From Candidatus Eiseniibacteriota bacterium (GTDB lineage: Bacteria; JAFGKV01): a stretch of 23,743 nucleotides of DNA. The stretch lies in assembly GCA_025453925.1 (NCBI GenBank), contig JALOPK010000027.1:1-23743 (forward strand). Reading direction: 5' to 3'. The translations under genes and the position numbers were made by a program. Shown here piece by piece: positions 23,614 to 23,743 of the stretch (its first letter is position 1; every line of letters begins with the position of its first letter). The notes beneath the pieces were generated by a model that saw only the letters and a program-made list of their open reading frames with translations, was not told the origin of the DNA and did no database searches.

Positions 23614-23743
23614 ATGACGTCTCCGCCTACCCGGGAGCAGATCACCGACCGCCTGCGCACCACTATCGACCCCGACCTGCAGCAGGGTCTGGTGAGTGCC
23701 GGCCTCGTGCGGGATGTCGAGGTCACGGGTCACCTGGCGCGCA
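23614..23743 (+). CDS. MIP18/DUF59 domain protein, probably Mrp/ApbC-type iron-sulfur carrier (3' truncated)
   Basis: The ATG at 23614 is 9 bases after the preceding stop, with GGGGACTGGG upstream as a weak ribosome binding site. The 43 visible residues include REQITDRLRTTIDPDLQQGL followed by VSAGLVRDVEV. This matches the MIP18 (DUF59) domain: I-x-x-xL-x-x-x-xDP-x-L then lGLV-x-x-V. Such a domain stands alone in SufT/PaaD-like proteins, or at the N-terminus of Mrp/ApbC P-loop ATPases that carry iron-sulfur clusters. The window ends before the P-loop would appear, so the two cannot be told apart. Confidence 0.75.
   Translation, partial: MTSPPTREQITDRLRTTIDPDLQQGLVSAGLVRDVEVTGHLAR

Overview
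The window is about 23.7 kb of GC-rich bacterial DNA, densely coded in short operons, many with 4-base start/stop overlaps (ATGA, GTGA) and GTG starts. Two proteins with signal peptides look like small outer-membrane beta-barrels, and a solute-binding lipoprotein is present, so a Gram-negative (diderm) cell is likely. The sequence does not name the phylum. The mix (PEGA and beta-propeller proteins beside scpAB, cmk and a six-domain rpsA) would fit an uncultured or rarely cultured diderm lineage, but that is only an impression.

Layout. 1-3617 (+): the tail of a membrane protein, a sodium/solute symporter with a C-terminal soluble extension, a small beta-barrel protein and a small three-helix membrane protein. 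3618-4714: a sparse accessory stretch with three back-to-back hairpins, an orphan RelE/ParE-like toxin gene (-), and a 40-bp AT-rich palindrome followed by a strong ribosome binding site and a small unrecognised ORF. 4715-5446 (-): a short-chain dehydrogenase with unusual catalytic residues. 5629-14980 (+): a long, probably co-transcribed run of lpdA (E3), lipA, a PEGA-domain membrane protein, a very large secreted beta-propeller protein, an M50 site-2-type protease, scpA, scpB and cmk. 14981-17220 (+): a promoter, a hairpin-rich leader, rpsA and its terminator. 17221-17704: no recognised gene. 17705-18367 (-): a second beta-barrel protein. 18567-23743 (+): a promoter, then a maltose/oligosaccharide-type ABC importer (binding lipoprotein and two permeases, no ATPase here), an M24 metallopeptidase, an MBL-fold hydrolase and the start of a MIP18/Mrp-type iron-sulfur protein.

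How the genes work together. lpdA and lipA serve lipoate-dependent 2-oxoacid dehydrogenase or glycine-cleavage complexes whose other subunits lie elsewhere. scpA and scpB form the condensin-like chromosome segregation complex with SMC. cmk and rpsA are commonly neighbours in bacteria. The importer genes need an ATPase encoded elsewhere.

The parts I find least explained are the PEGA/propeller/protease block inside a housekeeping operon, the 40-bp palindromic operator at 4504-4543, the Tyr-to-His and Ser-to-Asp changes in the dehydrogenase, and the structured rpsA leader. I did not find a clear, complete novel defence or mobile system, and I saw no CRISPR array, insertion sequence, tRNA or rRNA gene.
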